A stretch of 64,000 bases of DNA from Erpobdella octoculata. Its lineage: Eukaryota > Annelida > Clitellata > Hirudinida > Erpobdellidae. Made by a program: the position numbers and the translations under genes. The notes below the pieces were generated by a model, which did no database searches, was not told where the DNA came from, and saw only the letters and a list, made by a program, of their open reading frames with translations. The stretch lies in assembly GCA_963978895.1 (NCBI GenBank), contig OZ022241.1, forward strand, positions 23,050,573-23,114,572. Direction: 5' to 3'. This document shows, piece by piece, positions 28,821 to 44,754 of this stretch (positions are counted from its first letter, which is position 1; each line of letters starts with the position of its first letter).

Positions 28821-31800
28821 GTCTTTGGCGCTCTTGTAGCTGCCGGACGCGTCAGTTTATGTGGCACGTTTTTATCGAATTTAACCTCGGATAATACATT
28901 TTTTTATCTTTCATTTGTCAGTTAAACCTTTTTTTAACTAAAGTCGTTTAAATCGATATCTAGTTTGCTTATAATAAATTGATTTAATCTTCATACTTGA
29001 AGCTATTTATACATCAGCCGTGCAAACGCTACTTTCTGCTAATTACTGATTTTGTTTGTACTTTTCTGCACTAATGGATTCTAATGGATTGCTGTTTAAG
29101 CTACTGATTTTTAGAAACTAACTTCTGTTTAACAACTATTGCCGTTATAATTGTTGGCGTTATTTTCTTGAAAGAGCGCCATGGTTTCCTTGGTTCCAAC
29201 TGCGTTGCTACGTCCAATCTCCGCACGTTATTCGTATACACGTGACCAACAGCTGCAGGCTAGAAGAAGCCTCTGGTGTTCGCTCTCACCATCTACAATT
29301 TTCAACATATCTGAGCTTGGTTTGCGACGCCATTGTGGCTCTTGCGCCGGCAAATACAAACAGAGAAAAATTTAAATAATAATAACGAGACGTACTACTT
29401 GCCCGCGACTTATCGTTCCTGATGACAGACGCTCGAGCACAAATCTCATTCGTCCACGCTTTCAAAGACACTCTAACTCTAACCCCTCGATAAAAAAACT
29501 GAATCTTGGATCTCTTAACATCCGCTCCATTAACAACATGGTCGATGCTACACGTCAACTGTTGACCGATCATGACTTAGACATTCTAACACTGTGCGAA
29601 ACGTGACATGAAGACTTCGACTCAGTATGCATTCGTCGTTTAAAATCTGAGGGCCTCTCCGTCCTTGAATGTGCTCGCAAAATTACCCAAAGTCAGACCG
29701 AAATCATACAAATTATGTCAACCATGGTGGCGTAGCGTTATAGCTCGCTCTGGAGTCAGACTGGTTAGACTACAGCTAGCAACTGTGTTCACTAAATTCG
29801 AATATATCTGTGCACGTGCTTCAGTCATGAGCAACTCCTACATCGTCGTCGTGATCTATTGTCCTGGTTCCAAAGAAGTGTGCACGATGTTTCATAAAGA
29901 GTTCGGTTTACTCCTAGAATACTTGACATCATTCCAGAACCCAGTACTGATCACAGGTGACATCAACATACACATTGAACGTCAAAGCGACTCGCACACG
30001 ATTCAACTGCAAAGCACACTGTCGTCGTTCGGTTTGGTTCAGCACGTTCACCAGCCAACACACAAGATGGGTGTGACGATCGACATCATCGTTACTCGCT
30101 CTGCTGACGTCGTCTCCCAAGTCAACACTTTTGAAACTGGCCTGTCCGATCACCTGCTGCTACAGTTCAATATCAATTTAGAATCGCCTGCCGCTTGCTA
30201 CACCAAAGTTCTCTCACGACCCTGGCGTAAACTAAACCTCAACCAGTTTCGTATTGACTTACATCAGTCATTGCATACTGCGATGAAAGAGGTACCACCA
30301 TCCATTGACGAAATGATCGGCGTTTTCGATAACATTACTCGGTCTGTACTGGATCAACATGTTCCTGAGAAAACTATTTCACGTCGTCGGCGATCCTCAG
30401 ACGCATGGTTTGATGATGAATGTCGGCAACAAAAACGTTGCGTTTGTCGACTTGAGCGCCGTTTTAAACGAACTCTTAATGAGTCTGATCGTACCATATG
30501 GCTTTCATCACTTCGATCAATGCACAAGCTTAACGATTCCAAGCGTAGTCGGTTCTGGTGCCGATATATTGAGTAAAAAAAAGGCAACCCACGTGAGATG
30601 TGGAAATCTATCGACCGACTCCTTGGCCGTCAGAAAGCGTCTACACGGATTCTTGATTCGATCGATGCTGATTCGATAGCGACGTTCTTCAAAATAAAGT
30701 CGATGACATTCGTGCTTCTACCGTTGATGCTGGTGACCCAACTTATAGTATTGTTTCTTGCGGTAGCTCTTTTACAGGCTTTGAACGAACTAATATTAAT
30801 TCCGTGATTAAACTAATTAGCGCCGCACCAGCCGTCTCATCACTAATCGATCCGTTTCCAATGTGGCGGCTGTTGAAGGAATGTGCTGACGTAGTGGCCC
30901 CTTTTATCACGGACCTGTTCAACCTGTCGATGTCTAGCGGTGTTGTCCCGGCCACCTTCAAAACAGCCATTGTGACACCGATTTTTAAAAAGACCGGCCT
31001 GGACGAGTCTGACCCAAAAAATTACCGGCCAATCTCCAACTTGGCCCCCGGGGAAAACTTCTCGAACGCGTAGTTGCTGGTCAACTTACATCTTATCTAA
31101 ATCTCAACAAGTTATTTCCGGAGCTTCAGTCTGCCTACCGCCAACATCGCTCAACCGAAAGTGCACTCGTAAAAGTTGTCAATGACATTATCCTAGCCAT
31201 TGACTCTGGCGACATTGCGTTACTGTCGTTGTTAGACCTCTCATCTGCATTCGACACGGTCGATCATAATATACTGCTGGAGAGACTTAAGGTATCCTTT
31301 GGCGTCCAATCAACGCCTTTATCCTGGATAAAATCATATTTGTCAGAACGATCTTACACTGTCAGTTTTTGCGGGGCTATGTCACAAGTCGACACTGTCT
31401 GTTGTGGTGTACCACAAGGATCTGTCCTTGGACCACTACTTTTCATTTTATATACTGCTGACATTGAAAAAATAATTCAGTCATTTGGCTTATCTGTACA
31501 TTTATATGCCGACGACACTCAACCGTACTGTAGCAGCAGACCGGTTGATGCAGCCACCCTTAAAAGAAAAACTGCTGAGTCAGTACAACAGGTGGCACAG
31601 TGGATGGCCTCCAACAGGCTTCAACTGAATGCTGGCAAAACTGAATGTATGTGGTGTGCCACGACGCGTCGAAAGCTCATTATTGACTGCTGCCCAATTG
31701 ACCTAGGTAGTTCAACTGTCATTCCATCTGTTATAGTGCGGGACCTTAGTGTGCTGCTCAGCTCAGACATGCCCATGACTGGTCACGTGGGCAAGGTGGT

Positions 31801-32335
31801 CGGAGAGTGCTATTACAAGCTGCGACAACTCAAGACATGCAGACGATGCATACCAGTATCGGTTGCGTTGTCACTGGTTAATAGCTTTGTTGTCTCAAAA
31901 ATCGACTATTGCAACGCTCTGCTCGCTGATCAGCCTGACTATGTCCTCTGTCGCTTTCAGTCAGTACTCAACACTGCAGCGAGACTTGTTTTTGGTCTGA
32001 AGAAATTTGAGCACATCTCAGATATCATGCGTGACAAACTTCATTGGTTAAGGGCTCGAGAGCGTGTCGAATTTTAAACTGTGTCTGCTGGTTTTCAAGG
32101 CCATGATGGAGTCGCGCCTGAATACATCACGTCAATGTGCTTGCCCGTCAGTTCAGTTGAATCCCGTCGGCGATTGCGTTCTGCGACCGCTGGAGACTTG
32201 GTCGTGCCTGCGACGACTACCAAGTTTGGACAACGGGCCTTTTCTGTCACTGCTATTAAAGCATGGAACTGTCTTCCCATATCTATTTGTTTATCTTATT
32301 CTGTTGAGGTTTTTAAAAAAGCTCTTAAAACTCAT
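28821..32335 (+). pseudogene. CR1/L2-type LINE, nearly full length, interrupted
   Basis: Plus-strand non-LTR retrotransposon. A 5' region (28821-29500) without clear motifs is followed by an APE endonuclease: LGSLNIRSINNMVDATRQLL and LDILTLCET (29505-29605), VVIYCPG, NPVLITGDINIHIERQSDSH, HKMGVTIDIIVTRS and TGLSDHLLLQF (29840-30165). RT: KNYRPISNLAPG, then LLDLSSAFDTVDHNILLERL (31225), SFCGAMSQVDTVCCGVPQGS, VLGPLLFILYTADI and the catalytic HLYADDTQ (31500), ending with TKFGQRAFSVTAIKAWNCLP (32220) and FKKALKTHC. Stops or shifts near 29608, 29665, 30576, 31070 and 32077 inactivate it. At 32335 an LTR retrotransposon is inserted; the LINE 3' end continues at 35449. Confidence 0.85.
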
Positions 32336-32931
32336 TGTAAACGTAGAGGAATATGCTTTCTAGCGATTCGTAACGTTAAAGTCGAAGTTATTTATAACAC
32401 AATATTTCTCGAAATTATTTTAACTTTATTATTCTTCCTTGAATATAATCCTTTTCTTGACTCTAAACTGAATTATCTCACTTTACAGAAGTTAGCCCGG
32501 TTCTGACAAATCTTTTGATAATTCCAATTTTCTCTGCTCTACAACCTTACTTTTTCTATTGAGGACCACAAAAAGGAAAAGGACCAATACCAATTATATA
32601 TATATACATATATATATATACATATATATATATACATATATACATATACATATACATACATCCATCCATGTATATATACACTCAAACACACATATACATA
32701 TATATACATTAATGATACAAAAATTATACGCACACACAATGTCACAGGAGCACAAATATACACATATACATACATATACATATATATATACATATATATA
32801 CACACATATACACACAGATACATTCATACATAAATGACTATTGTTTCAACACAACCAAAATATGCACACATAATAAAATAAAATAAACAAATACTATGAA
32901 AATACGTAAGATGAATCATCTTCATCTTACA
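32336..32931 (-). repeat. 3' LTR of the retrotransposon
   Basis: 596 bp, TG...CA ended. Contains a (TA)/(CATA) microsatellite at 32597-32830 and an inverted motif AAGATGAATCATCTTCATCTT at its right end (first 20 bases quoted up to one). Preceded, in element direction, by the purine tract 32932-32950. Confidence 0.92.
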
Positions 32932-32950
32932 TATCCCCCCTCTTCGAAAA
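32932..32950 (-). promoter_or_regulatory. polypurine tract
   Basis: Minus-strand GAAGAGGGGGGATA directly upstream of the 3' LTR; the expected primer site for plus-strand cDNA synthesis. Confidence 0.8.
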
Positions 32951-32960
32951 AAGAAACGCG

Positions 32961-34742
32961 TCAGTGTTTCTTGATTACATCGTCACTCTCTTTACGACTA
33001 AGAAAGTCAGCACCGATGTTCTCCTTGCCTTTGAAATAGTTTACTTTCAACTTATTCTCAATCTCTATCTCTCTGCGTGCTGTGTCAACAGGGCGGGCAT
33101 CTCCGAAGATTGCCGAATTCAACTTTCCATCTTTCCCCACCCCTCCATTTTGGCCTCTAGGCAGAAGATTGAGCCTTGGTCTTTCTTTTGGCGGATTCAA
33201 AGCTTGAACTTTTGCCTCAACTTTATTTCCTACCTTTGAAATGGCAGACGTGTTTCTTTCCTTGCTTTGATACAGCTCCGAGTTAGCCGACGATTTTCTA
33301 AAATTTACCCGATCATTCCTCTGAGTGCTGTCGTAGTTGGAAGCGGATTTCTGTGGTTTCCGACCAAAGCGTTTTCCTGCCGCCATTGCATCAAAACCCC
33401 TTACCCCTTCAACATTTCCCAGCACGAGATCGCAAAGTAGGTTTTTCATGCATACCACCTCTCTGGTTCCTCTGAACCAGTCTGTTTTGATTTTTACCAC
33501 TGCTGTTGGAGCTACCCAAACTGTGCCGTCGATCAAAACACAAGGTCTTGTTCTTCCGGTCATCTGACGCGGGTGCACTAATGATTCCTTTACCATTATG
33601 GCAGTACAGCCAGTGTCCCTTAAAACTTTTACCGGTTTTCTGTTCACAAACCCTCTGGTTAAATTAAACTTTTCCCCTGAGTGCCAACAACCATCCGCAA
33701 TGACAGGCAAAACGCATTCACACTTTAATTCTACCTCATCCATTTTTCCTTCTATCACCATTGCAGCGCATGCATTCACAACGCCGGAATCCTTGCATGG
33801 TGCTGACGTAGTCGTCTCTTTCCGTGTTTGGCAAAATACAGGATTACTAGGGCTACTCTGCCGACACTCTCTTGCCATGTGCCCCGTTTGATGACAGTTG
33901 TAGCAGCGAGGTTCAACCATTTTGGCGTCACTGACCGACTGACCCAAGTTCCAACCCATCCTGCTATTGCTGTCCAATTTTGCCAACCTCTTCTCTGGGT
34001 GGGCTTGGCTGTACTTGTTGACCCAAAGGCACAGCTCATTGACATCTCTGCTCTCTTTCTCCAACAAGTACTCGACCATTCCCGCCGGGCACTTTCCGAA
34101 AAACTGCTCTTTCAGAAACAAAAACAACAGATTTTGTTTGCCCGCGAGATCTATCCAGCGCCTGAGGTGGCTATCTAGCCGCACTAGATAATGTTCCCAG
34201 GTCTCCTCCGGTTCAGGCTTTGACTCTCGAAACATTATGCGATAGTCTTCCGCTGACTTCCCAAAACGACAAAGGAGTGCCTCCTTTGCCGTTCTGTAGT
34301 CCTGCATCTGACTATCGCTAAGTTGGCCAAACACTTCCAAAGTCTTCGCACTAAGCAACGACCCTAGAAGCATTCCCCAATCCTTCTGAGGGTGACCATT
34401 GGCTTTTGCCAATGACTCAAATCTCAGCAAAAATGCGTCGATGTCATCACCTTCAGAAAACTTTGGATAAGGAATCTTTGTTACCTCTACCTTTGGCTCT
34501 TTTTTTGTTAGGGCCTCTAATTCCAGCTTTTTTAATTCCAATTCATGCTGGCGTTGTTCGCGCTCACGTAGAAGTTGAAGTTCTCCTATTTTATCTTCAC
34601 GCTCCTGCTGAGCCTTTTTTTCTTCCCGTTCCTCCATTCTCTTAACCCTTTCTTCATCCTTCAACTCTTTGACATAACTCCTTAAATCCACTCCGGAATA
34701 GCCTAGAGCCTGTCCCATCGCAATGAATTTCTCGTCAGACAT
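32961..34742 (-). CDS. gag: gag-protease polyprotein fused to an RNase H tail remnant
   Basis: 593-codon intact frame. N-terminal ~90 residues form a charged coiled coil (LKDEERVKRMEEREEKKAQQ and following). Residues ~100-275 are a SCAN/capsid-like gag core (IPYPKFSEGDDIDAFLLRFE, WGMLLGSLLSAKTLEVFGQL, LLEKESRDVNELCLWVNKY). A single CCHC knuckle CYNCHQTGHMARECR lies near 285-300 and binds RNA. Around 365-440 comes a retropepsin-like domain: VKVLRDTGCTAIMVKESLV (DTG replaces the usual DSG/DTG catalytic loop) and LLCDLVLGNVEGV. The last ~20 residues, YFKGKENIGADFLSRKES, are the terminal block of gypsy RNase H, so pol is joined to itself by a large internal deletion that keeps the frame open. Start ATG is ~100 nt from the PBS. 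Gag would package the RNA; enzymes must come from elsewhere. Confidence 0.88.
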   Translation of the reverse strand: MSDEKFIAMGQALGYSGVDLRSYVKELKDEERVKRMEEREEKKAQQEREDKIGELQLLREREQRQHELELKKLELEALTKKEPKVEVTKIPYPKFSEGDDIDAFLLRFESLAKANGHPQKDWGMLLGSLLSAKTLEVFGQLSDSQMQDYRTAKEALLCRFGKSAEDYRIMFRESKPEPEETWEHYLVRLDSHLRRWIDLAGKQNLLFLFLKEQFFGKCPAGMVEYLLEKESRDVNELCLWVNKYSQAHPEKRLAKLDSNSRMGWNLGQSVSDAKMVEPRCYNCHQTGHMARECRQSSPSNPVFCQTRKETTTSAPCKDSGVVNACAAMVIEGKMDEVELKCECVLPVIADGCWHSGEKFNLTRGFVNRKPVKVLRDTGCTAIMVKESLVHPRQMTGRTRPCVLIDGTVWVAPTAVVKIKTDWFRGTREVVCMKNLLCDLVLGNVEGVRGFDAMAAGKRFGRKPQKSASNYDSTQRNDRVNFRKSSANSELYQSKERNTSAISKVGNKVEAKVQALNPPKERPRLNLLPRGQNGGVGKDGKLNSAIFGDARPVDTARREIEIENKLKVNYFKGKENIGADFLSRKESDDVIKKH

Positions 34743-34826
34743 CTTTCACAAATGAAAAAAAAAAAATTCGGTCACTTGTGATCAAACAACTTCAGAAAAT
34801 ATATTTACGGATGAAAATGCGTAAAT

Positions 34827-34841
34827 ACGTCGGGGTCACCA
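34827..34841 (-). promoter_or_regulatory. primer binding site, tRNA-Trp
   Basis: Plus-strand ACGTCGGGGTCACCA equals the 3' end (with CCA) of metazoan tRNA-Trp as I remember it; on the element strand it reads TGGTGACCCCGACGT one base after the 5' LTR. Confidence 0.8.
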
Positions 34842-34842
34842 A

Positions 34843-35448
34843 TGTAAACGTAGAGGAATATGCTTTCTAGCTATTCGTAACGTTAAAGTCGAAGTTATTT
34901 ATAACACAATATTTCTCGAAATTATTTTAACTTTATTATTCTTCCTTGAATATAATCCTTTTCTTGACTCTAAACTGAATTATCTCACTTTACAGAAGTT
35001 AGCCCGGTTCTGACAAATCTTTTGATAATTCCAATTTTCTCTGCTCTACAACCTTACTTTTTCTATTGAGGACCTCAAAAAGGAAAAGGACCAATACCAA
35101 TTATATATATATACATATATATATATACATATATATATATACATATATACATATACATATACATACATCCATCCATGTATATATACACTCAAACACACAT
35201 ATACATATATATACATTAATGATACAAAAATTATACGCACACACAATGTCACAGGAGCACAAATATACACATATACATACATATACATATATATATACAT
35301 ATATATACACACATATACACACATATACACACAGATACATTCATACATAAATGACTATTGTTTCAACACAACCAAAATATGCACACATAATAAAATAAAA
35401 TAAACAAATACTATGAAAATACGTAAGATGAATCATCTTCATCTTACA
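34843..35448 (-). repeat. 5' LTR of the retrotransposon
   Basis: 606 bp, TG...CA ended, nearly identical to the 3' LTR; one extra CACATATACA unit near 35310. Contains the element promoter by inference; no TATA assignment is possible because of the TA repeats. Confidence 0.92.
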
Positions 35449-35612
35449 CTCATCTGTTCATTAAGTCTTATAACTAAACTTTTTTTTATTTTATTTATTT
35501 TTTGTGTGTGTTTATCCGAGGTTTTTGACGTTTTGTACAGCGCTCTTGTGATTACTAATCCATTGTACTGCGCTATATAAATTATCCATGTTATTATTAT
35601 TATTATTATTAC
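35449..35612 (+). pseudogene. 3' end of the interrupted CR1/L2-type LINE
   Basis: Continuation of the LINE at 32335 after the LTR insertion, starting with the duplicated CTCAT. It has the usual end TTGTACTGCGCTATATAAAT followed by (ATT)n at 35590-35612, which is the tail that LINE RT of this clade recognises. Confidence 0.8.
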
Positions 35613-35860
35613 GGACAGCGGTTCTTAGCACTAACGGTCTAGCACCGTTTCACTCGGTTAATTGAACCTTGACTAATTGTAGTTTAGTTAAGTTCAGTTT
35701 TATCGTCCGAGCTAGCGACTACGACGGACGGTAACACTAACGCATTATTTCTAGCCATTTTCAGACTTCCGACATTATACCGGTAACGGTGCCGGTAGTA
35801 CCGGTTTTTGGCCCGGAAATACCGGTACCGGCAGAAAAAAACCATACCGACACAGCCCTA
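35613..35860. mobile_element. partial copy of the 20550-type MITE
   Basis: Matches the right half of the MITE at 20550-21177 (GGTTCTTAGCACTAAC, GGTAACACTAACGCATT, CCGGTACCGG-type palindrome, ACAGCCCTA end). It contains only one GTAACACT, i.e. lacks the nested CAGAGATG element. The left end is missing. Confidence 0.8.
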
Positions 35861-38418
<2,558 letters not shown>

Positions 38419-38615
38419 TCAGCCGCATTTCATTCAGTTCTATACTTTATACTTATACTTTTATTTAATTTCAGTCGTAACCTATTACTCTCGTGATCCT
38501 TTCATTCCGATTTTATATTTCATATTTTATCTTTCGTGTCGGCCATCGCTTCGCTGGTCACAACGTAAACATCTACTTCTCGGCATGCTATTCGTTTACC
38601 GTTTCGCTGGTTGCT

Positions 38616-40255
38616 TTTTTGTTTATCATTGTTTATCATTGTTTATTGGGCATACAAAAACACATTAAAGAAACACATAAAAATTGAAATAAAAGCATGC
38701 AACAAAAAATGAATGAGTAGTGCCCAAAAGGAACATCCGAAGAGATGAATCTCGCTTGAGGATGACCAGTGCAGATGAAACATTTACGAATAATAATAAT
38801 ACAGGTACATACAATACAATAAATTTAGAATGGTAAAATAACTGAAATAAATTACTAAGATGAACAAAATAACAAAATTTAACATTTAATAATATACAAT
38901 ATACGTTCGAATCTGAGATGATAGAATATATTATAATTTTAATAAGTGAGATTTAAGACGAGATTTAAATAATGAAAAGGACTCAGAGGACTGTATTGAA
39001 ATAGGGATGACTGAATATGTACGCGGACCTAAACATTTAATAGAGAAGGTTTTTAGTCTTGTGTTTGCAAATTCTGGACGGAAAAGATTAGATGATCGCA
39101 AAAAATGGGTATGAATATCGGACGACTTTAAGAAGAAATCATGAAAGGATTGAGGTAGAGTAGAATTAGAATATTTATACATAAAAGAACCAATTTGAAA
39201 CAGATTGACTTGATAAATGTTTAAAAGCTTATGTTCAGTAAATTTTGACTTAAAAGAAGAAAGAGGATGTAAAAAAAAATATTACGGATGAGTCGTTTGA
39301 GCAAAATGTGTAAAGAAAGAAGACGAGTTGGGTAATTAGAAGCCCAAACAATATTGCAGTAAGAAATATAGGGAAAGACAAATGCATAATACAACATAAT
39401 ACAAGTTTTTGTGTCTATAAAACGACGTAATCTATACATAATTCCAATATACTTAGAAACTTTAGATTTAACATGCTTAATGTGATCAGTCCATGTTAAA
39501 TGTTGATCAAGAAACACACCTAAAAATCTATATGAGGTGACACGGGTAATAGAAACACCAGAAATGCTGAGAGATGACTTTGTAATAATAGATTTACTCT
39601 TTGGATGAAATATGATATAGTTGGTTTTTTTTACATTTAAAGAAAGCTTATTGGCACAAAACCAATCATAAATACATATGAGACCATTATTAACGTTGTC
39701 AAATAAAATGTTCAAATTGTCACCAGAAGCAAACAGACTAGTGTCATCAGCAAATAAAGAAAAACTGAACAGGTTAGAAATTAAAGGTAAGTCATTGATA
39801 TATATAATAAATAGGAGTGGACCCAATATAGAGCCCTGTGGTACGCCACAGTTGATGGGTAAAGATTGTGATAACACATTGTTGTAGCAGACATATTGTG
39901 ATCGGTTCTTCATGTAATCCCGAAACCAGTCAAGAGGAACTCCCCGGACTCCATAGTACTCAAGCTTCTTCAATAATATTTCATGATTTACAGTGTCAAA
40001 TGCTTTTGCAAGGTCTAGGAATAGGCCAATGCCAAAGTTTCCTTGATCTAGAGCTTCAGCGATTTTGGATTGAAGAACAACTAGTGGCATGTATGTGGAG
40101 TGGTTTTTTCTAAATCCATATTGGTATGGTGAAAGGAGAGAAAACTTTGATAGGTAACTGTATAATCTTGTGTGCATAACTTTTTCAAAGAATTTGGAAA
40201 AATAAGATAATATTGATTTTAGAAGTCGATTTCTTGTAAGTCTACATATCTTCCA
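38616..40255 (-). pseudogene. jockey-superfamily-like LINE, 5'-truncated
   Basis: Minus-strand non-LTR RT starting within the fingers. Frame 40177-39221: LLSPYQYGFRKNHSTYMPLV, GIGLFLDLAKAFDTVNHEIL, QSLPINCGVPQGSILGPLLF, SFSLFADDTSLFAS (catalytic FADD), CANKLSLNVKKTNYIIFHPK and RVTSYRFLGVFLDQHLTWTD. A frameshift in an A-run near 39275 leads to the C-terminal frame (39182-38931): CLGPRTYSVIPISIQSSESF, LFKSRLKSHLLK. The 3' tail is an AATAAACAATGATAAACAAT repeat at 38616-38645. Endonuclease is missing. One lesion only, so fairly recent. Confidence 0.8.
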
Positions 40256-40536
40256 AAACTGTTTTTCATTCTATATCAAACACTCAACAATATATAACGC
40301 AGTTTTACTCCACTTCACGTCTTCTGTTTTTACAATAGTATTACTGTCTTTTGGTGGTACCATGTACCTCGGTTTAATTTTACTTCACACCATTTTACCT
40401 CCGCTTGGTTTTATCACAACTATATTCGTTCCCATTATATTCATCGCCTAATCGTCTGGTTTTAAGTAAACACGTTTTACCATTATTTTAATTTCACTTC
40501 GTTCGTTTTTGAATATTCGCATTATTTTCTATTCAA

Positions 40537-40580
40537 GGGCTCTGATGATGGCTTTCGAGCCGAAACTGTGCCGTAAGCCC
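40537..40580 (+). ncRNA. hammerhead ribozyme (type I), PLE-E
   Basis: Stem I GGGCT/AGCCC (5 perfect pairs), core CTGATGA (40542), extra T, stem II GGCT/AGCC with TTCG loop, GAAA, stem III CTGTGCCG (imperfect palindrome), cleavage TA after 40575. Confidence 0.87.
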
Positions 40581-40734
40581 GTTATGAAAATCAATAAAGA
40601 ATTTTATTCAAAAAACAAAGTCGTTGTTCGCAGATTGGAGTCTTACGTTAAGAAAATAATAAACAAAAAATGGGCAGTTATTTTCAATAGAGCATGTATG
40701 AAAGAAAATCTACTGCCGAGTTATGCAAAAAACT

Positions 40735-40737
<3 letters not shown>

Positions 40738-40801
<64 letters not shown>

Positions 40802-40863
40802 AAATGGCGAGTTGTGTTTCTTGGAGCGTGTCTCAAAGATAAATTGATTCCACAGTTTATTCG

Positions 40864-40904
<41 letters not shown>
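40738..40904. repeat. (TA)n tract with a 69-bp PLE end embedded
   Basis: TA at 40738-40798 and 40868-40904. Between them 40799-40867 encodes [20 protein letters not shown] followed by IRN, identical in sequence to the last 69 bases of the PLE-B pseudo-LTR at 10 kb (opposite strand there). Confidence 0.92.
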
Positions 40905-42031
<1,127 letters not shown>

Positions 42032-42053
42032 AATATATATATATATATATATA
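42032..42053. repeat. (TA)n, short, PLE-H / PLE-G junction
   Basis: About 22 bp of TA between the 3' end of PLE-H ([11 protein letters not shown]) and the truncated start of PLE-G. Confidence 0.9.

Positions 42054-43763
<1,710 letters not shown>

Positions 43764-43807
<44 letters not shown>
43764..43807. repeat. (TA)n, copy 1 of duplication
   Basis: About 44 bp of TA bordering a minus-strand PLE end. Confidence 0.95.
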
Positions 43808-43811
<4 letters not shown>

Positions 43812-44005
43812 ATGAACATAATTTGGCGTTATATTTTCTTTAATGCACGCTCCGTTAAATATTACTGCCCATTTGGCGTTAATTAATTTTCTAGCCAAAT
43901 TCTCGACGTTGCGAAATGCAGGAGAAAAACGAATATTTTCGGGTTTGTCAGTCATTTTATTTCAGAGGCCGACTGCAGTTTCGGAAGAAATCCATCATCA
44001 GGGCC
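43808..44005 (-). mobile_element. PLE pseudo-LTR end, copy 1
   Basis: Minus strand: ribozyme, then MTDKPENIRFSPAFRNVENL, ARKLINAKWAVIFNGACIKE, NITPNYVHNN ending on (TA)n. Here the frame uses a downstream ATG, and the core ATG opens a short frame. Confidence 0.8.
43967..44005 (-). ncRNA. hammerhead ribozyme (type I), copy 1
   Basis: Stem I GGCC/GGCC, core CTGATGA, extra T, stem II GGA/TCC with TTTCT loop, GAAA, palindromic stem III CTGCAG, cleavage TC. The same core in opposite orientation lies at 44262-44285. Confidence 0.83.
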
Positions 44006-44227
44006 AAAAAACGAAACAACTTAAAACAGAAATCAATATTATTATCAAAAAAGAAATCAAAAATTATTATCCTAATAATAATTAATCAACTTTTAATATA
44101 ATTCTATCCTATTCATAATTGTTTTCATCTTACCTTACCATCATACTTACTATCTTTACCTGGCCTAATTCACCTTACGAAGTTTGTTTATTTCATTCGC
44201 TTGCGTCAGTTTGCTGATTTCCTGTTC

Positions 44228-44285
44228 TGATTTCTGTTTTAAGTTGTTTCGTTTTTTGGCCCTGATGATGGATTTCTTCCGAAAC
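44228..44285 (+). repeat. inverted copy of the ribozyme region
   Basis: 44228-44285 is the exact reverse complement of about 43978-44035 (ribozyme core, CAGGGCCAAAAAACGAAACA and following). It ends at GAAAC and lacks stem III, so only the minus-strand ribozyme is complete. The 190-bp spacer is AT-rich. 44286-44754 has no recognised coding content. Confidence 0.85.
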
Positions 44286-44754
44286 AGCACCAGCAAAACT
44301 AAATTTGGCGGTTTTCGTAAACCGTATATGTACACATTCAACAAAGGCAACAAACACATCAAAGCATCATGCATGCCCGCTATGTCAAATCTGGCATCGT
44401 TCGTTTAACCCCAAGGGGCCACGCTTAAAAGACATTTATGCCTCGAGCAATCAACGAGTTTGTAGAAGACATTGCTGTAATATACAACAATTTTATTCGT
44501 CACATACAGTAAATAAAACAACTGGACAAGAAATAACGTCGAGATCTTAAGATCAAACGAGCAAAAAACAATTGAATAAAAATTTAAAAAAAAACTGTCT
44601 TCAACTGTTCGTACAAACTGTAGGTTTATACATACTCAAACAGCCAGATACCATACATCTAAAAAATCACTAACACCCGGTCTACCACTTCTGCCAAACT
44701 TCAAAGAGGCGCACACGCTCGCTTTAGCGAGGTCAGGAAAGGTCATTTCAAAGA

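Larger units (their letters stand above)
32336..35448 (-). mobile_element. LTR retrotransposon (gypsy-like), non-autonomous, 5-bp TSD
   Basis: Two ~600-bp LTRs (32336-32931 and 34843-35448), both TGTAAACG...CTTACA on the plus strand, flanked by CTCAT at 32331-32335 and 35449-35453. The LTRs differ only by a CACATATACA-type length change and about two substitutions, so the insertion is young. Direction is minus: PBS next to the right LTR, gag frame reading left, polypurine tract next to the left LTR. RT, most of RNase H and integrase are missing, so it depends on another element. Confidence 0.92.
38419..40737 (+). other. PLE-E 3' UTR and pseudo-LTR, interrupted by a LINE
   Basis: PLE-E 3' UTR runs 38419-38615, is interrupted by a minus-strand LINE (about 38616-40255), and continues 40256-40536. 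Then the ribozyme and repeated ORF start ([49 protein letters not shown]) lead to (TA)n at 40738. The breakpoints of the LINE are approximate. Confidence 0.7.

Noticed and set aside
44262..44408. Second active ribozyme plus PLE start on the plus strand
   Set aside because: Homology to the PLE end stops at GAAAC; stem III, the cleavage site and the KWxVIFN peptide are absent.
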